Shown piece after piece: positions 12,301 to 22,649 of a stretch of 64,000 bases of DNA. A program made the translations under genes and the position numbers. This DNA is from Cytidiella melzeri. Lineage: Eukaryota > Basidiomycota > Agaricomycetes > Polyporales > Irpicaceae. The notes under the pieces are model-generated. The model was not told the DNA's origin and did no database searches. It saw only the letters and a program-made list of their open reading frames with translations. The number at the start of each line of letters is the position of its first letter. Within the stretch, counting starts at the first letter, position 1. The DNA lies in contig JABYQR010000152.1 in the NCBI GenBank assembly GCA_022592445.1, positions 1-64,000 of the forward strand, written 5' to 3'.

Positions 12301-13081
12301 TCAACTCTCGTGTCAACTCATCTACACACACTCTCCGTTTGAAGTCATGTACGGGTACCTACCAGATTTTACCATACCAGTCGGACGTCACAGTCGAATG
12401 CCGAATCTAGATGCACGTCTAGAAAAGCTCAGACAGGTTCGGACAGAAGCCGAAGCTGCCTCACGCCTATCTAAGGAAAAGATGGCCGAAGCTTCCGGAT
12501 ACACCCGCAGAACTACTCCAGTCTTCAAGGAAGGGGACCTCGTGTGGTTGTCTTCCAAGAACGTCAAAGTACATCAGCAGTCTGACAAGCTAGGGCCTAG
12601 ACAGCTTGGTCCATTCACAGTTCTTCAGAAAACCGGTGAACATACGTATCGGATCAAACTCAAATCCGGATATCGTATTCATGACAACATCAATGTTGAA
12701 CGGCTATCTCCATACAGAGGAAACGAAGTAAACGGCCTCATACCGGAACCACCAGCACCAATCATAGTAGATGATCAACAAGTCTACGAAGTTGAGAAGA
12801 TCCTAGACAGTCGGATCTATCGGAAGCAAATGCAGTACTTAGTCAAATGGAAAGGCTATGGAGAAGGCGACGTAACGTGGGAACCTGCAGTAAATCTGAC
12901 CAATGCGAAAGAGAGCATTGCAGAGTTCCACGCCAGACATACCAATGCACCCCAGAAATTGCCCAAAGCACTCTTCGACTCCATTCCTTGGAAACCGTTG
13001 GAGAACATCACAGAAGCCATTGCATCTGACCTCGAGTGGGCAGATGGTAGAGTCCCTGGTCTTAGTTCATCGAGGCGATGA
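9343..13081 (+). pseudogene. pol: Chromovirus pol: PR-RT-RNaseH-IN-chromodomain, multiple frameshifts
   Basis: The domains follow Ty3/gypsy order. Protease: catalytic DSGA near 9,576. Reverse transcriptase: starts in the frame ending at 10,341 and continues one frame over from 10,338, with catalytic YLDD near 10,620; the switch lies in an A-rich KKK-type run and fits one missing A. RNase H continues in another frame (10,955-11,317; [25 protein letters not shown]). Integrase: YWWPRM zinc region (11,605-11,919), a degraded core (about 11,920-12,340; FISDRGPQF, AYHPQANGQTE) and the C-terminal module from 12,347. A chromodomain (YEVEKILDSR...YLVKWKGY...TWEP) ends the protein, which classifies it as a chromovirus and would target H3K9me chromatin. 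At least five breaks make this copy non-coding. Confidence 0.9.
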
Positions 13082-13085
13082 ATTT

Positions 13086-13099
13086 TAGGAGGGGGGTAA
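13086..13099 (+). other. Polypurine tract of the chromovirus
   Basis: AGGAGGGGGGTAA directly precedes the TG of the 3' LTR, where plus-strand DNA synthesis starts in LTR elements. An almost identical tract in reverse orientation occurs at about 17,941-17,960, marking the 3' end of another lost element. Confidence 0.85.
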
Positions 13100-13846
13100 T
13101 GACATGGATAGTCCAACAGAGACCGGATTTTTCCAATATTGTCACAATTTTATAGCCTTGAGCGCCTATCCAGAGCGCTTATTTTCCGGCTAGGAGTGTT
13201 ACCGGACCTAACCCTAACCTGGGTCACGTGACATCCTGCCTTATTTATCAATAGTCCAGACCCAAACCCTAGACTCAGTCTGGAGCGGTTCCAGATCAAC
13301 CTAGGCTATTGTTCTATTGTTCCTCTTCCATTGATGGGGATTCCCCAGGGATTCCCCCAGGTCTTATTGTTCTATTGTTCTTATCCTATTGTTCTATTGT
13401 TGTATTGTTCTAGCTCTATTGTTCTACGTACCCTGGTCCTTGACAGTTACTCAGGTCCTTGACAGTTACTCAGGTCCTTGACAGTTACCCGGGTTCATTA
13501 TTGTTCTATTGTTACTCCAGTCCCACAGTTACTCCAGTCCCTAGTGTGGGAACTGGTGCACAGACCATCCAGACACAGTATATATAGTACCCCTTACCCT
13601 CCCTGGTTCTGCATCTTGACCTCTTCGTCATTTGCACTGCCAGGTGAGTTACTCAATGTAACCTAGTATAAACATAATATTAACTTCGTCATTTGCACTG
13701 CCAGTATCCGGCCTTTGAGCCTGCTTGCCTGCTCATCATCGACTTTGACCTCGTTGTCGTCGTTGGAGATCCACTTCCACTTCCACTCCCTCCCTTCTCT
13801 ACCCTTGTTTAGGGTTTAGTAGTATAGCAGCAGTCGCTCCGCGACA
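13100..13846 (+). repeat. 3' LTR of the chromovirus
   Basis: Same sequence as the 5' LTR apart from one fewer TTCCAC unit near 13,770. It is followed at 13,847-13,851 by AGCTT, the right copy of the target duplication. Confidence 0.95.
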
Positions 13847-13851
13847 AGCTT

Positions 13852-15648
13852 ACTGCGTGGCAAATTTAGGTTGGCCGTGTATACGTTGGTATGTGCGTTG
13901 TATTGCTTTGAACAATTTCCCAATACGTCATCTGCCCATGACATCAGACCAAGTGTAAACATGGGTCGCCCTTGAGCCTTGAGCCGCACCGGGTGGGGCA
14001 TTTCTTTTGTCCACTCTGGCGCCGTGTCTGGTTCCAAAGTCAGTGAATTATTTAGACTGTAGTCATGTCTTGATCAAAGTATGCACGGTCAAATTGGATT
14101 TTCAGCCCCTGGTTTTTCAAGTCCAAGATATTGCTCATCAGATCCTTAGCAAGTATGCGTACGAGTTTATCAGTGCGCAAGTGAGCTACACCCGTCTGCT
14201 CAGCTTTTCTTTGCGTAGCAACTTGGCAAATCATTATGGAACTGACTGTTATTTCATGGTCAACAAGGTAGACATCTGCGCACTCAGTCTCTGCGCTGGT
14301 TTCTTTGTTGATAACACACAGCCACTTTATAGGTATTACAAACCTGTCATCTCGGAGGCGAGCTAACTCCTTGATATAGAAATGTTGTCCACCAGGTGCA
14401 TTCTTGAAATCTGCCCACATCAGCTGTAAAAGATTGACGTCTGTGCACATCAACCGTTTGGCTTGATAAAACTCTGAGACAGTTGATGAGACCTCTACGT
14501 AGGGACAGATTTGGGGCCGCACAAAAGGATTTGCCCAGTCCTTGATACCGTCCATCAGATGAGCACAGCTGTCATTGACATACATGATGACATGCTTACA
14601 AGGTGGAACATCTGAGCAACACCATTAGTATAGAACTTGTTGCCAAACATTGACACGTGCCAAATTGTTCCCATCTCTGTGGTGAGCTTTGTTTGAAGCT
14701 TGCGTAACGCAGAAAACAATGGAACATCAGGTGTCCCACATTCTTTCATAACCCACATAATGGTCTTCAAGTGATCATCAGACAGTCTCAGACGCGGAAG
14801 ACTGTCCAAAAGATCCAGCTTGAACATCTATCCGTAGAGGATGAGAGAGTGCTCTAATGTTCTAAAAGAAGCAACATACCATCTTTGATTGGTATGGTGC
14901 CCATTTCTGACCATCATGTCTCGCCTCGCACTGCTCTGCCAAAGTTTCCTCGTCTTCCTCGTCATCTAGATCTAAATGTATGTTAATTAGGATACTAGTG
15001 CTCTACCCATAAATTGCCTGCCTGTCGTTTCTAGTGCCATGGCCACGTTTGATAACGTTGCATCTTCATTGTCAGACATGCTGCCAGCAATGGTGTCAGA
15101 GTTCCAAAACTCCCCCAGCCATTCATGTGAGTGACAGCCAAGGTCTTCAATCCACTGGTTCAAGGCCTGATGCTGGCTCTGATGAATGTCTTCACTGGCC
15201 GTAAAATGGATAGATTGACCACTTGCATCTTGGTATAAGCCATCCTCGTCTGTTTCCATGGTGAAAAGATCACTTGTTGGACTCTCTGAACAAATATGGG
15301 CCACAGAAGGACGAGGCCGGTGCGGGAGTATGTCTGTGAGTGACTCGAGTGCTGCTGCAGCACCAACTGTAGCGGAGATAGCAGGGGCCATGTTGGCAGT
15401 ATTCTGCTGGGACTGCCAGCTCAGAGCAGCGACATGCTTCTCAGTTTGAATGTGGTCACTCATATGTTTCCGCACAACACTCTGCAGCCTTCCAAATTGG
15501 TTTGAGCAAGGTACGCAGCACAGGAGGCTTGGTTTATCAGGTATGTCTGTAAAGTCACCTTTCGGAATCATCTCAGGTTAGTGGTTCTCCTGCGGCAGAC
15601 GAGTTGGAGCTCACCATTTATCTCATAATGCTTGCGCTTTGGTGACAT
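13852..15648 (-). pseudogene. 5' half of a large zinc-finger gene cut by the chromovirus
   Basis: The start is an ATG at 15,648 (MSPKRKHYEI...). Exons read on the minus strand are 15615-15648, from 15558 down to about 15,020, 14880-14971, and from 14827 downward, with short introns (the first is 56 bp) and coding continuing through 14,585 and 14,037. Near residue 25 a C2H2-like cluster (CCVPCSNQF...KHMSDH) suggests nucleic-acid binding. Later segments (LPRLRLSDDHLK, MKECGTPDVP, DWANPFVRP, KQYNAHTNVY) match what I recall of a large multi-copy Agaricomycete family of unknown function. Coding breaks at SKL where the chromovirus entered and resumes at 6,037. Some frame changes near 14,580 and 14,050 may be introns or damage. 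Confidence 0.75.
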
Positions 15649-15901
15649 GCTTTGGCACTGCAGGACACGCAAGCCACAAAAATGAAACAGCTTGATGTTG
15701 TGGCCACTGGTACAAAAAATGATTCTATATTTTTGACAAAGGTTCATTTCATCTTGGTTTCATCCCGCTATGACGCCTGTTTTACTGTAGGCGCTCTTTA
15801 TTCAAATGTTCATCTTCTCGTTGAAAAATTGCCCTCTCACTCTCATCTTTTCTAAGCCGTCTTACTCTTCTTTCCTTTTTATTCTCTCACTTCTCAACAT
15901 C
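15649..15901. promoter_or_regulatory. Shared divergent promoter region of the two-gene module
   Basis: 253 bp separate the minus-strand start at 15,648 from the plus-strand start at 15,902. The segment is AT-rich toward the right, with a pyrimidine-rich CTCTCACTCTC stretch just before the plus-strand gene, common in fungal promoters. Shared control of both genes is an inference from arrangement. Confidence 0.5.
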
Positions 15902-17362
15902 ATGGCCGTACACATGACCATGGCTGAGCGGCTCAGCTGTCCAATCCAAGCAAGCTCACCAACCCGGACATTGTCTCAACAGGCAGACGACAACCATTCA
16001 ACTCAGGCTGGCTCCAGAAGCTTGTCACAAGAACCTGCAGTGGCCCACATTTCTCCATCCAATCCTTCTCAGGCAGTCATTGCGGCATTTGTCATAGGAT
16101 TCAAGCGTCCCAGGGATGACAAAGCTTCTGAGGCTTCAGCGCGGATATCTTGCAAGCTGAAGCTCGACAACAAGGAGAGCAAGCTTCTTATGTTTGCTTC
16201 AAAGGTTCGCATTTTCGTTGGTGCTGTCCTCTGCATGGCATACACTATAACCTCTACTCAGACAACTGACGTGTAGATGCCTGTACACAAGCAGATGCTC
16301 TTCAACATTGGTCCTTCATTGAAGATAATGAGCAAGGCAAATCAGATTCAGCCTGTCGATGCCCAGTACAAGATTTCTGATTTTCTGAGGGTATATTCTA
16401 ATTTTCTCCTGTTGCCTGAACGCAAACCACTCATGCAAATAATATCTAATACAGGGTAAAATTGAAATTTACGTTTACAATGCACTGGTATCTCCGCAGG
16501 CATCTGGGTATCTTGAGGACGGTAATTGCGTAGTCTTGGTATGTTTCTATTGTCACCATCCGTGTTGTCATCTCTCATTTACTATTGCTACACAGGGTAT
16601 CCTCGAAAGTCATCCAAAATGGGGTCTTACATCGGAGGTAAAAGAAAACCCCACTCATTATCAGGTGGTCTGTTCCCGCGTTTCCAAACATTTCAACAAC
16701 AGGCGCAGGTATATCAAGCTGGCGGTAGACATCTTGTCATCAACACGCTCTTTGCATTCATTGACCATGCTCAATACTATCGCACAGATCAACGAGTTGA
16801 TGGCCACCGTGAATCAAGATATCCCGGATAGCCCTCGACTGAAAGCCAGGGACATCTTCGCTCTCGTCTCACACACTACCAAGCTGAAGGGAAATACAGG
16901 TATGAAGTTCAACAGCGCAAATATCACGGTACAGATGCTGGCTTGTTTTGCATTCCTTGTAAGTGCTGCACTTTGGTCTCTCATTGCAGTGTTTACCAAT
17001 TTGCCTTAATTAGCGTCGTATGCTTCTGGAGCTACCTAATGGTGCAAACTATTGGAAGACTGTTGACAAACAGCTACAAGACATCCGCAAGAGCTTCAAA
17101 GGTCAGCCGAAACAAGCCACTTCTGCACGAGTCTGCATATCATTCATCATGACTGTGCCCGGATGACCGCTGAAGTAAATTTGACAGCTTTTTCAAGAAA
17201 ATCCTTGATGACAACCTCGTGGAATTTGGTACCAGCATAGACAAGCATGTCGACAATCTCAAGAGCGTTGCCCTGACCAACACGCAGACCGACGTTCAGA
17301 ATGCAATGCTCGGTATCATTAGCAATTCGACTGATGACAAATCCAGCCAGTCCGACGAGTAA
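15902..17362 (+). CDS. Uncharacterised multi-copy-type protein, divergent partner gene
   Basis: The ATG at 15,902 opens MAVHMTMAERL. An N-terminal Ser/Thr/Gln-rich low-complexity stretch is followed by GFKRPRDDK, a basic patch like a nuclear signal. Coding continues through short GT...AG introns (about 16,205-16,276, 16,390-16,455, 16,539-16,595 and others) past ANYWKTVDKQL-type sequence near 17,045, to a Lys/Asp-rich end (FFKKILDDNL) and a TAA at 17,360-17,362. Predicted helices suggest a coiled-coil or scaffold protein. No enzyme motif was seen. I recall similar proteins as repeated in Agaricomycetes, unverified. The gene lies head-to-head with the disrupted zinc-finger gene. Exact exon borders are uncertain and one frame break may remain. 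Confidence 0.55.
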
Positions 17363-18032
17363 CGGAATACTCTTCTTCCCATGTCCCATCCATTTGTTGC
17401 TCTGTCTCTCTGACCTAATATCCTAATAGCACGTATAATTCATCATTTGCACGTTCCTTTCCACGCTGTGGCTGTAGATAGTCTATGATATGTATGTAGT
17501 CCACTCGAAATTCATCGGTTGCTACCATCTTTGCAGAAAGTTCCACACAATGGCATCGACTGAGAAACATTTGCTTTGCGTGAAAGACTCATGCGGGCAC
17601 CAGCATAATGACAGATAGCTCTTGCACATGCTCATCATCTGCTCAGACGTGGCATTTTTGGATGTCACAACACTTCTGGGGAACAAAGTCGAGTGCAAAC
17701 AATTACCATATGATCAAAATGCTTGAGACACATATGTCATTCCAGGCACAGCCAGGTGAGAACCGCTTCTGTGATCCATACGGTTGGTGTCATCAGAAAG
17801 AATCCATTTCCTCGATCAACTGTCTACCTCTTGTCCGACGCCTGAGAACTTCGACATTCTGCCCTGCACAAACCTTGATAGGTTCAGTCGGCTGACACCT
17901 GCAGACAAGCTGGTGGTGTAGTCGGGCCATCCAGGACATTACCCCCCTCCTAAAATCAAGCGTCCTTGCAAAGCATCACTGTGCTGTGGTGATAGAGGTC
18001 TTCTACCTGTCTACAGGGATTCAGCATAATTG
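17363..18032. other. Repeat remnants; relic 3' end of a gypsy element (minus)
   Basis: No coding gene. At about 17,941-17,960 the minus strand reads TTTTAGGAGGGGGGTAAT, matching the polypurine tract of the chromovirus at 13,086-13,099, followed on the minus strand by TGTCCTGGATGG, which could be the start of an unrelated LTR. So a gypsy element in reverse orientation once ended here. The rest is unassigned. Confidence 0.5.
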
Positions 18033-18610
18033 TGTTACAATCCGGCCCAACCACTTGACTTCACGTAACCTCCGCACCTGAACACCGCACCGCATACGCT
18101 GCATCTCTGCACCAACATCATCATGACCCTCATCTGTTTCCTTTATATCATGTTGTGTTACAGTTTTCTTATCTCTCCGCAAGAATGTGCAATTCCCTTT
18201 GTTCCACTTTTGTCTACTCCTGTTGGACTTCAAATCATTGTAGTATATATACAAGACCGAACTGTAGTAAATAAGCAGTTCGAATATTGAATAAGACTTC
18301 CCTTCTTATCCTCTCTTCGTCTGCACTCGACTTCACTAGGTGAAGTTGTCTTACTTGTTGTTGTCCGACATCCCTTCACTGTGTCCGGTGTTCTGATCAC
18401 CACACCTCCGCAGGTCCGCATTTTGATTGAGCCTTGCTCTCGAACCTTTGATCCTGCTAAGTCCAAATTTGAGTCACAAGAATCTCGAGTGGTGCAACTT
18501 CAGTAGTTGAAGCCAAGACTCATTCTGATCCCCTTGTCCGCCCTGCCGCTGCCGCATTCCCACGAATGCCACAGTGCTGCGTCTCTCCTTCCTTTGTCTT
18601 GCTCTTAACA
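18033..18610 (+). repeat. Left LTR, family L2
   Basis: 578 bp, TGTTACAATCC...GCTCTTAACA, with a TATATATA box near 18,243. The termini resemble those of family L1 at 993-1659, so the two families are related. Confidence 0.85.
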
Positions 18611-18647
18611 GTATATTCGAATTCAAAACTCGGATTCTCCACTGTAT

Positions 18648-18834
18648 ATGGCCACCCGCACAACAATCACAGCAACCACCAAATCAATCTCATCCGCCCC
18701 ACCAACAGCTTGCCAAGCCGCCATCATGTCTCGCAACGACTCCCCCAATGAAACACTAACAACCACCCTGGACACAAAAGGGGCCAGGAACGAGCACACC
18801 AGACCTCTCAGAGGCGATCACGTGAACGAGTTGT
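18648..18834 (+). pseudogene. 5' end of a gag-like frame in the L2 element
   Basis: A short Thr/Pro/Asn-rich open frame begins at an ATG soon after the left LTR and looks like the N-terminus of an Agaricomycete gypsy Gag. It runs out where repeat copy B begins at about 18,835. No domain is recognisable. Confidence 0.35.
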
Positions 18835-20550
18835 GTGGGGATGTGTTTAAAATGTGCGAGTGGGTCAAAGAGTCCTAAGCTTTGCTAAAGGTTACAAGGA
18901 AGGTATTGCGAGTAGCGACGAGTGTAGCCAGTAGGCTTTTTAGAAGTAGCGCGTGTAAACAAGCTTTGCGTAGCGCGAGAAGGCAGATGAAGAACACAAA
19001 ACAAGAAGGCAGATGCAAGACGAGAGAAGAACACAGATGCAAGATGAGAGAAGAACACAGTAAACGCTGACACTACAAGAATAAAGCTCGAAGAAACGCG
19101 AAGCAGTGAAAGAAGAAACACGACGCAGTGAAAGAAGAAACACGACGCAGTAACTCAGTAAAGAATGCAGTATTTAACGCAACAAAACAAGACTCCTATC
19201 TCTCTGTGACACCTACTGATCAGGAACAGGAATCCTTCCTGCGACATACTCGGACTCTCTGTGTCGGCAGATCACTGCAAACGTGCCAGGGTGGGTGGCG
19301 CAAGAACAAACCACAAGATGCGCGACGTGGGGCAGTAGGATCTCGATGACGTTGACCTTGCACTTGGGGTCATATGAACGGTTGTATGAGTGGGTGCTCA
19401 GGTCACAGTTGAGGTGGGGATCAATGGTGTATACGCGAGGTTTGCAGTTCTCGCAAGGTTGTGGCAACAGTGCTGGGCCCGGAGGGTTTTGGATGAGGAA
19501 GTTGTTGGGGTCCTTGTATAGCTCGAACAGAAGTGGTGTTAACCTGACTTGTTTGTGGGGGCGGGTGATAGTGTGACGCGGCAGGCCCCTGTAGTCTATC
19601 TCGGAGACTTGGTAGGACTAGAGTTGGACTCGTTATCTTGTTGAGGCTTGGGGGTGGGATAACTCGACAAGACAGTGATGGGCGAATTGGGAGAGTTATA
19701 GAAAGTACAAGTTGGGTTTGCAGGGAGGTCAGCTGCTCTTTCAGGGCAACGTGTGGGCTCTTGTGGGCCACAGTAGTGGTAAGGGTCGTTAACGGCAGGT
19801 TCAGACACCGAGCTCGATACTGGCATAAACAAGACAATGTTTTTGGAGTTGAAAAGATGGTTGAGAGATACAAGAACGCAGGATGAGAACGCAGTGATGC
19901 TAGTCTCGGATGCAAGCAAGCTAACGCAAACAAGAGGAGGGAAGGTTTTTGGGTGGTAACTCGGGGGGTTGTATTCTGAGCTACTCTAAGGCCTGAAACA
20001 AGAACAACTGGAAAATTTTCTATACCATCACTTGAGGCAATGCGAGACCACACAAGAGAACTGGGCTAGACATGTCGCAAAAAGGTTTCCTCTGGCCAAG
20101 GTTGGCTGAAATGGAGTGCAGTGCCTTTTTAGTTTGTCCGAGATCTGTGTATCCAATGCGACAAGACCTCGTGTACAACGACTGGTGCCCTTCAAGAGTA
20201 ACGGAAACACGGAGACAAATTTAAGGGTATTTGCGAGCTGAAGCACTGGACTCAAGAATCCGGAGCAAGAGGGTGGCCGATGCGGCTTGATGCGGAAATG
20301 GCGCTTTTGATTGGACTCGTTCGGGTGTAACTCTGTTGGTTTGATCGGAACATGGTTGTTTGTCCGTTGGGAATAAACAGCTGCTGCCGGGAGGCCGCTG
20401 CTTGTCAGGTGTTCGCCTCGTGTAGGACCCGAGTACAGAGCAGGCGCGAGAAGCCGACCGTTCTTGTGGCTTGCGAGGACACCCTTGTCACTCACGCCGG
20501 TACTCATATGGCCTCTTGCCCTCGTGACACCTTGTGGAAGTCCCTTCAGT
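18835..20550 (-). repeat. Degenerate repeat block, copy B, inside the L2 element
   Basis: Like copy A at 1,770-3,560 it starts with AGAGTCCTA and ACGCAG-rich DNA (18,960-19,170) and carries minus-strand frames, here 19,213-19,467 and 19,421-20,053. The first contains CENCKP...PHLNCDLS, comparable to the CxC...PHPDC stretch of copy A. The second is Pro/Ser/Thr-rich. Neither frame resembles a known transposase or reverse transcriptase. It seems to have inserted between the leader and gag of the L2 element. Confidence 0.35.
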
Positions 20551-20649
20551 GAGTTCTCAAACCATCTTGTGTCTCGTTACACGTGTGGCAAAATCTGGGC
20601 TTATCACTGAACTGCCCACCAATATCAACACCCGCAGGAGGGGTAAGGA

Positions 20650-21387
20650 TAGAGATCTGAACCCTGGCCCAAGTAGAGACCCGGGAGGTGGAGATGGTGG
20701 TGGAGACAATGGTCATGACCCTGGTAATGGTAATGGAGAAGGAGATGAGAACCCTTTTGAGCAGCTTACAGCTGCTATCACGCGAGCGTACGCTCAAAAC
20801 TCGTCCTCAAACGCCAAGTTCCGCACGCCCAACACCTTTGACGGATCAGACCCGTAAAAACTCCGCAACTTCCTCACCCAATGCACAGTTTACTTCCATG
20901 CAAACCCGGGTAAGTTTGACTCCGGTCAAAACATTGTCATGTTTGCCTTCTCTTACCTGACAGACTCCGCCTTGGAATGGTTCAAGTTGAAGTTCCTCCA
21001 ATTCCAGGAATGGGAGGAAAGCAGAGATATAATTTCCATCTCGAATACCGGCACGCATCACCCCCCAGTATCTGACAACAACAACAATGATGAGGTGGAC
21101 GCAACCACCGAATACAACTGGGTCCGGAATGGTTGGCCTTTGTCTCCAAAATCTGCATGCACTTCGGTCCTGCAGACAACGTCGGCAAAGCCAAACACCG
21201 CCTTGCAAATCTCTCTATGCCATCAGACAAGAAATTGTTCTGGTATAACCTCCGTTTCACCTGCTACTACATGTGCACTGGCTGGGACGATTGCGCCCTC
21301 TGCTACCAATACTATCAAGGTCTCCCGGAACACCTTCAGGACAATATCACTCCCAACGGAAAGCCTCATACTTTTGTGAAGCTCAAG
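20650..21387 (+). pseudogene. gag: Ty3/gypsy gag remnant of the L2 element
   Basis: The frame reads NPFEQLTAAITRAY, then FDGSDP, an in-frame TAA at 20,855, and in the same frame KLRNFLTQC...DSALEWFKLKF, the classic fungal gypsy Gag core. Around 21,130 the frame shifts and continues FGPADNVGKAK...YYQGLPEHLQD to a stop at 21,390. The stop and the shift make it non-functional. No zinc knuckle or pol follows, because a chromovirus LTR fragment begins at 21,388. Confidence 0.8.
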
Positions 21388-21846
21388 TGACATGGAGTCC
21401 AACAGAGACTGGATTTTTCCAATATTGTCACAAGTTTACAGCCTTAGGCACCTATCAAGAGCGCTTATTTTCTGGCTAGGAGTGTTACAGGACCTAACCC
21501 TAACCCGGGTCACGTGACATCCTGCCTTATTTATCAATAGTCCAGACCCAAACCCTAGACTCAATCTGGAGCGGTTCCAGATCAACCTAGGCTATTGTTC
21601 TATTGTTCCTCTTCCATTGTTAGGGATTCCCCCAGTTCTTATTGTTCTATTGTTCTATTGTTCTAGCTCTATTGTTCTCCGTACCCTGGTCCTTGACAGT
21701 TACTCAGGTCCTTGACAGTTACTCAGGTCCTTGACAGTTACCCTAGTCCCTTATTGTTCTATTGTTACTCCAGCCCCACAGTTACTCCAGTCCCTAGTGT
21801 GGGAACTGGTGCACAGCCCACCCAGACACAGTATATATAGTACTCC
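21388..21846 (+). repeat. Truncated chromovirus-family LTR
   Basis: It starts TGACATGGAGTCC like the 6,038 LTR and stays alignable through the CCTTGACAGTTAC repeats and the TATATATAG box, then diverges after about 21,846. The leader and 3' part are missing. Its left edge abuts gag directly and its right edge abuts a chromodomain coding end, so this is a rearrangement joint. Confidence 0.8.
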
Positions 21847-21870
21847 TTCACTCTCAATCTCCCTGACACA

Positions 21871-22191
21871 ATGCAAGCAGTACATCCAGTCTCACACGTC
21901 TCTATGCTAGAGTCACACACACCCAGCAAAATCCCCAACCGAGTTCCATTGCCACCTGCACCGATTGAAATTGATGGAGAAATTAAATATGAGATTGCAG
22001 AGGTCCTCGACTCTAAACTCAATCACCGACGCCGCACATGTCCGCTTCTTTACCTAGTCCAATGGCTAGGATACGAGGGAACGGACGAAGAAACTTCATG
22101 GGTTCAAGTGTCAGAGATGGATGGCGCTCCAGAACCCATCGCCGACTTCCATACTTGTTATCCAAAGAAACCCGGTCCTTTATCTTTGTAA
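21871..22191 (+). pseudogene. Chromodomain C-terminus of a foreign gypsy pol
   Basis: About 106 codons open at an ATG 25 bp past the LTR fragment. HVSMLESHTPSKIPNR and PPAPIEIDGEIKYEIAEVLDSK...LYLVQWLGYEG...TSWV form the end of integrase plus a chromodomain. The sequence differs clearly from the chromodomain of the 12,347-13,081 copy, so it comes from another chromovirus family. It keeps an ATG, a TATA box about 45 bp upstream and a stop, so it could be expressed as a lone chromodomain protein. Domestication is speculative. Confidence 0.75.
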
Positions 22192-22303
22192 ACTATTTGT
22201 CTGTTTCATTATCCTTGTACCATCTCCGCATTTCTGAACTCCTCATATCCGCATGCATTCATGCTTCCTATCAAAAGTACAAGGACAACGTTGGAGATCT
22301 CAT

Positions 22304-22326
22304 TCATATATATATATATATATATA

Positions 22327-22358
<32 letters not shown>
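22304..22358. repeat. (TA)n and poly(T)/poly(A) microsatellite
   Basis: About ten TA units run into six T and then about 27 A. The homopolymer makes local assembly length unreliable. Confidence 0.9.
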
Positions 22359-22649
22359 CAAGAACAGAAAAACTACTCTAAGTTTCCTTATCTTTTCCTT
22401 TTCCCTCTCGCGGCGTATTTTTGCCTGCACCGCCTTCTCCTGCCTCAATCTCCACCTCTCCTTCTTCTGCTCGATCAGGATATCTTCCACTTCCTCCTCC
22501 CCAAACATCCTCCGGATGTCGATGTGGATCGCGGTCAGGGTATCCCAGATCGCCCTTCCCTCGACAAGAAGGTCAGACTGGAGGTCCGCAACTTTGCGCA
22601 GACTACCAGCAAACGCCCCAAAGGCATTGACGGTGCTTTATGTGGAGTC

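Larger units (their letters stand above)
6038..13846 (+). mobile_element. Ty3/gypsy chromovirus, full length, coding region broken
   Basis: The element has two LTRs, a 5-bp target duplication (AGCTT), a purine-rich tract before the 3' LTR, and gag, protease, reverse transcriptase, RNase H, integrase and C-terminal chromodomain in chromovirus order. The LTRs (753 and 747 bp) look identical except for one missing TTCCAC unit, so insertion was recent. Yet pol is interrupted by several single-base frame changes and gag by a stop and a frameshift. Either the copy was mobilised in trans by an intact relative, or some indels are sequencing errors. It inserted into the minus-strand zinc-finger gene. 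Solo or partial LTRs of the same family lie at 21,388 and 24,665. Confidence 0.95.
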
